Source of the DNA: UBA4615 sp044359175
Lineage (GTDB): Bacteria; Pseudomonadota; Gammaproteobacteria; Burkholderiales; Burkholderiaceae_E
Direction: 5' to 3'
DNA length: 7,781 bases
Assembly (NCBI GenBank): GCA_044359175.1
Contig: JBIKMO010000205.1
Span: forward strand, 1-7,781
Shown: positions 6,097-7,781 of the stretch, one piece after another
Layout of the letters: each line of letters starts with the position of its first letter
Numbering within the stretch: position 1 is the first letter of the stretch
Position numbers and translations under genes: made by a program
The notes under the pieces: generated by a model
Told to the model about the DNA's origin: nothing
Database searches by the model: none
The model's input: only the letters and a program-made list of their open reading frames with translations

Positions 6097-7470
6097 ATGA
6101 GCGCACGCGCGAGCCGCCGCGAGTTCCTGCGCCGCGCCGCGGCCGTCTCGGTCGCCGGGCCGGCCGTGCCGTGGGCGCTGAACCTCGCCGCGATCGGCGA
6201 GGCCGCCGCGCAGACCGCGTCCGACCATCGGGCGCTGGTCTGCGTGTTCCTGTTCGGCGGCAACGACCACGGCAACACCGTGATCCCGTACGACGCGGCC
6301 GGCCACGCGAACTACGCGACGCTGCGCAGCACGCTCGCGACCCCGCGCGACGCGCTCGCCGCCACCGTGCTCTCGCCGCTGAACCCGCCCGGCGGCGGCG
6401 TGCAGCTCGCGCTCGCGCCGCAGCTCGCGCCGCTGATCCCGGTGTTCGACGCGGGCCGCCTGGGCGTGCTGATGAACGTCGGGCCGCTGATCCAGCCGAC
6501 CACGAAGGCGCAGTACACCGCGCGCTCGGTGCCGCTGCCGCCCAAGCTCTTCTCGCACAACGACCAGCAGTCGGTGTGGCAGGCCTCCGCGGCCGAGGGC
6601 GCGACCTCGGGATGGGGCGGCCGCATCGGCGACCTGTTCGCGTCGGGCAACGGCAACGCGACCTTCACCTGCATCAGCGTGTCGGGCAATGCGGTGTACC
6701 TGTCGGGCGCCTCGGCGGTGCAGTACCAGATGAGCTCGAACGGCTCGATCGCGATCACCGGCATCGGCTCGACGCTGTTCGGCTCGGCCGCGGCCGCGCA
6801 GGCGCTGCGATCGGTGATCACCGGCTCGGGCCACGCGAACCTGCACCGCATCGAGCACGCGCGGCTGGTGTCGCGGTCGATCGCGGCCAACACCGCGGTG
6901 AGCGCGGCGCTGGCGGGCGCGCCCGCGCTCGCGACCGTCTTCCCCTCGACCGGCCTCGGCGGCCAGCTGCGGATGGTCGCGCGGATGCTGTCGGCCCGCG
7001 CGGCGCTCGGCGTGCGCCGCCAGGTGTTCTTCGTGTCGATCGGCGGCTTCGACAACCACGACAACCTCGCGGTCGACCACCCGGCGCTGCTGACCCAGGT
7101 GGCCGACGCGCTCGTCGCGTTCGACGCCGCGATGACCGAGCTCGGGCTGCAGCAGCAGGTGACCACGTTCACCGCGAGCGACTTCGGCCGCACGCTCACC
7201 TCCAACGGCGACGGCTCGGACCACGGCTGGGGTGCGCACCACGTCGTGATGGGCGGCGCGGTGCGCGGCCGCCGCCTGTTCGGCGCGGTGCCGGTGTTGG
7301 GCAACAACGGCCCCGACGACGTCGGCCAGGGGCGCCTGCTGCCGACCACCTCGGTCGACCAGCTGGCCGCCACGCTCGCGACCTGGTTCGGCGTGTCGGC
7401 CGGGGACATGGCGACCGTGGTGCCGAACGTCGCACACTACACGGTGCGGGACATCGGCCTGTTCGCCTGA
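6097..7470 (+). CDS. DUF1501 family protein with Tat signal
   Basis: 457 residues, normal for the family, which is related to the alkaline phosphatase/sulfatase fold; the reaction is unknown. The N-terminus carries a twin-arginine signal, SRREFLRRAA (Arg7-Arg8), then a hydrophobic stretch and AIGEAAAQ at about 32-39 as a likely cleavage region, so it should be exported folded, often a sign of a bound cofactor or metal. Domain marks: VCVFLFGGNDHGNTVIPYD (48-66), PKLFSHNDQQSVWQ (149-162), GWGGRIGDL (172-180), VSIGGFDNHDN (313-323), ASDFGRTL (360-367, commonly SEFGR) and GDGSDHGWGAHHVVMGG (371-387). The Asp and His residues in these motifs are the probable metal or active-site positions (inference from the fold). 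GAGGG at 6085-6089 sits seven bases before the ATG. It follows the DUF1800 gene by 13 nt, the usual pairing of these families, so the two likely form an operon. Confidence 0.93.
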   Translation: MSARASRREFLRRAAAVSVAGPAVPWALNLAAIGEAAAQTASDHRALVCVFLFGGNDHGNTVIPYDAAGHANYATLRSTLATPRDALAATVLSPLNPPGGGVQLALAPQLAPLIPVFDAGRLGVLMNVGPLIQPTTKAQYTARSVPLPPKLFSHNDQQSVWQASAAEGATSGWGGRIGDLFASGNGNATFTCISVSGNAVYLSGASAVQYQMSSNGSIAITGIGSTLFGSAAAAQALRSVITGSGHANLHRIEHARLVSRSIAANTAVSAALAGAPALATVFPSTGLGGQLRMVARMLSARAALGVRRQVFFVSIGGFDNHDNLAVDHPALLTQVADALVAFDAAMTELGLQQQVTTFTASDFGRTLTSNGDGSDHGWGAHHVVMGGAVRGRRLFGAVPVLGNNGPDDVGQGRLLPTTSVDQLAATLATWFGVSAGDMATVVPNVAHYTVRDIGLFA

Positions 7471-7494
7471 GCGGCGCCGGCGTCCCCCGCCACG

Positions 7495-7502
7495 GGAGGA
7501 GG
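7495..7502 (+). promoter_or_regulatory. Strong ribosome binding site of the CoA ligase gene
   Basis: GGAGGAGG lies six bases before ATG 7509 and is the best Shine-Dalgarno sequence in the window. It suggests the ligase is translated well in its own right, although only 38 nt separate it from the DUF1501 stop. Confidence 0.8.
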
Positions 7503-7508
7503 CCGACG

Positions 7509-7781
7509 ATGTACACCGGACTGGACGACACGGACCGCTGGGTGCTGCCCGAGGTCCTCGCCGAGAACGCCGCGCGGCGGCCCGACGCGGTGTGGATCGA
7601 GACCACGACCGGCGGGTCGCTGCGCTTCGGCGAGGCCGCGGCCGATGCCGACCGCGTGGCCGGCTGGTTCGCCGCGCAGGGCGTGGTCGCGGGCGAGCCG
7701 GTCGCGCTGATGCTGGGCAACGGGCTGGACTTCGTGCGCGCGTGGCTCGGCGCGACGCGGCTGGGCGCGGTGGCGGTGCTG
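7509..7781 (+). CDS. AMP-binding acyl-CoA synthetase/ligase, N-terminal 91 residues only
   Basis: Start of an ANL-superfamily adenylate-forming enzyme, which would activate a carboxylic acid with ATP and join it to CoA in the cytoplasm. The visible 91 codons are open to the window edge and fit the N-terminal subdomain: VLPEVLAENAARRPDAVWIE (12-31), LRFGEAAADADRVAGWF (38-54, family: LTYxEL then a helix), GVVAGEPVALMLGNGLDFV (58-76, family: GV-GDrVallL-N), and AWLGATRLGAVAVL at the edge (family: lA-rlGAV-vpl). The P-loop (SSGTTG-like) and core catalytic motifs lie beyond the window, so substrate class cannot be judged; carnitine/crotonobetaine-type and medium-chain ligases share this N-terminus. 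The ATG is supported by the ribosome binding site at 7495-7502. It may be read through from the DUF1800/DUF1501 operon or may start a separate unit. Confidence 0.85.
   Translation, partial: MYTGLDDTDRWVLPEVLAENAARRPDAVWIETTTGGSLRFGEAAADADRVAGWFAAQGVVAGEPVALMLGNGLDFVRAWLGATRLGAVAVL

Noticed and set aside
5920..7437. Minus-strand open frame of 505 codons opposite the DUF1501 gene
   Set aside because: Arg/His/Val-rich without motifs; the plus strand encodes an unmistakable Tat signal and DUF1501 motifs.
4188..7470. DUF1800/DUF1501 pair as a defence or toxin system
   Set aside because: No nuclease, sensor or toxin motif; both are predicted exported envelope proteins of a widespread chromosomal pair, and no phage or mobile genes are present.

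Overview
This is a very GC-rich (about three-quarters G+C by eye, not counted), densely packed stretch of bacterial chromosome. The codons favour G or C at the third position, genes overlap at their stops, and starts include GTG and TTG. The gene content (amidase, HpcH/HpaI aldolase, 2-hydroxyacid dehydrogenase, a DUF1214/DUF1254 pair, a DUF1800/DUF1501 pair and an acyl-CoA ligase) suggests a Gram-negative proteobacterium, most likely Burkholderiales-like. The lipobox protein and the Tat substrate fit a Gram-negative envelope. The taxonomic call is inference; there is no rRNA or other marker in the window.

Layout. The left end (1-902) is the N-terminal 300 codons of an amidase-signature enzyme read leftward and cut by the window edge. 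A divergent gap of about 100 bp follows. A rightward cluster of four tightly packed genes occupies 1006-3979: an HpcH/HpaI-type aldolase (TTG start chosen from its Shine-Dalgarno sequence), a D-isomer-specific 2-hydroxyacid dehydrogenase overlapping it by ATGA, a membrane-anchored DUF1214 protein after an 18-nt gap, and a membrane-anchored DUF1254 protein overlapping that by GTGA. A 208-bp spacer without a gene separates this from a second rightward group: a DUF1800 lipoprotein with a proline/serine/valine linker built from a 12-bp tandem repeat (4188-6083), a Tat-exported DUF1501 protein 13 nt later (6097-7470), and 38 nt further the start of an AMP-binding acyl-CoA synthetase that runs off the right edge (7509-7781).

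How the genes may work together. The amidase, aldolase, dehydrogenase and CoA ligase are all enzymes of small-molecule organic acid breakdown. The divergent amidase/aldolase arrangement would fit one catabolic locus, but no substrate can be read from sequence. The DUF1800/DUF1501 pair is a recurrent bacterial gene pair of unknown role; here one partner should be a lipid-anchored envelope protein and the other a folded Tat substrate, so both should act outside the cytoplasm. The DUF1214 and DUF1254 proteins, more often met as one fused protein, are two short single-span proteins here, in the opposite order to the fusion. No mobile element, CRISPR array, tRNA, rRNA or defence module was found. 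I do not see a convincing new multi-gene system; the least understood material is the two pairs of DUF proteins.
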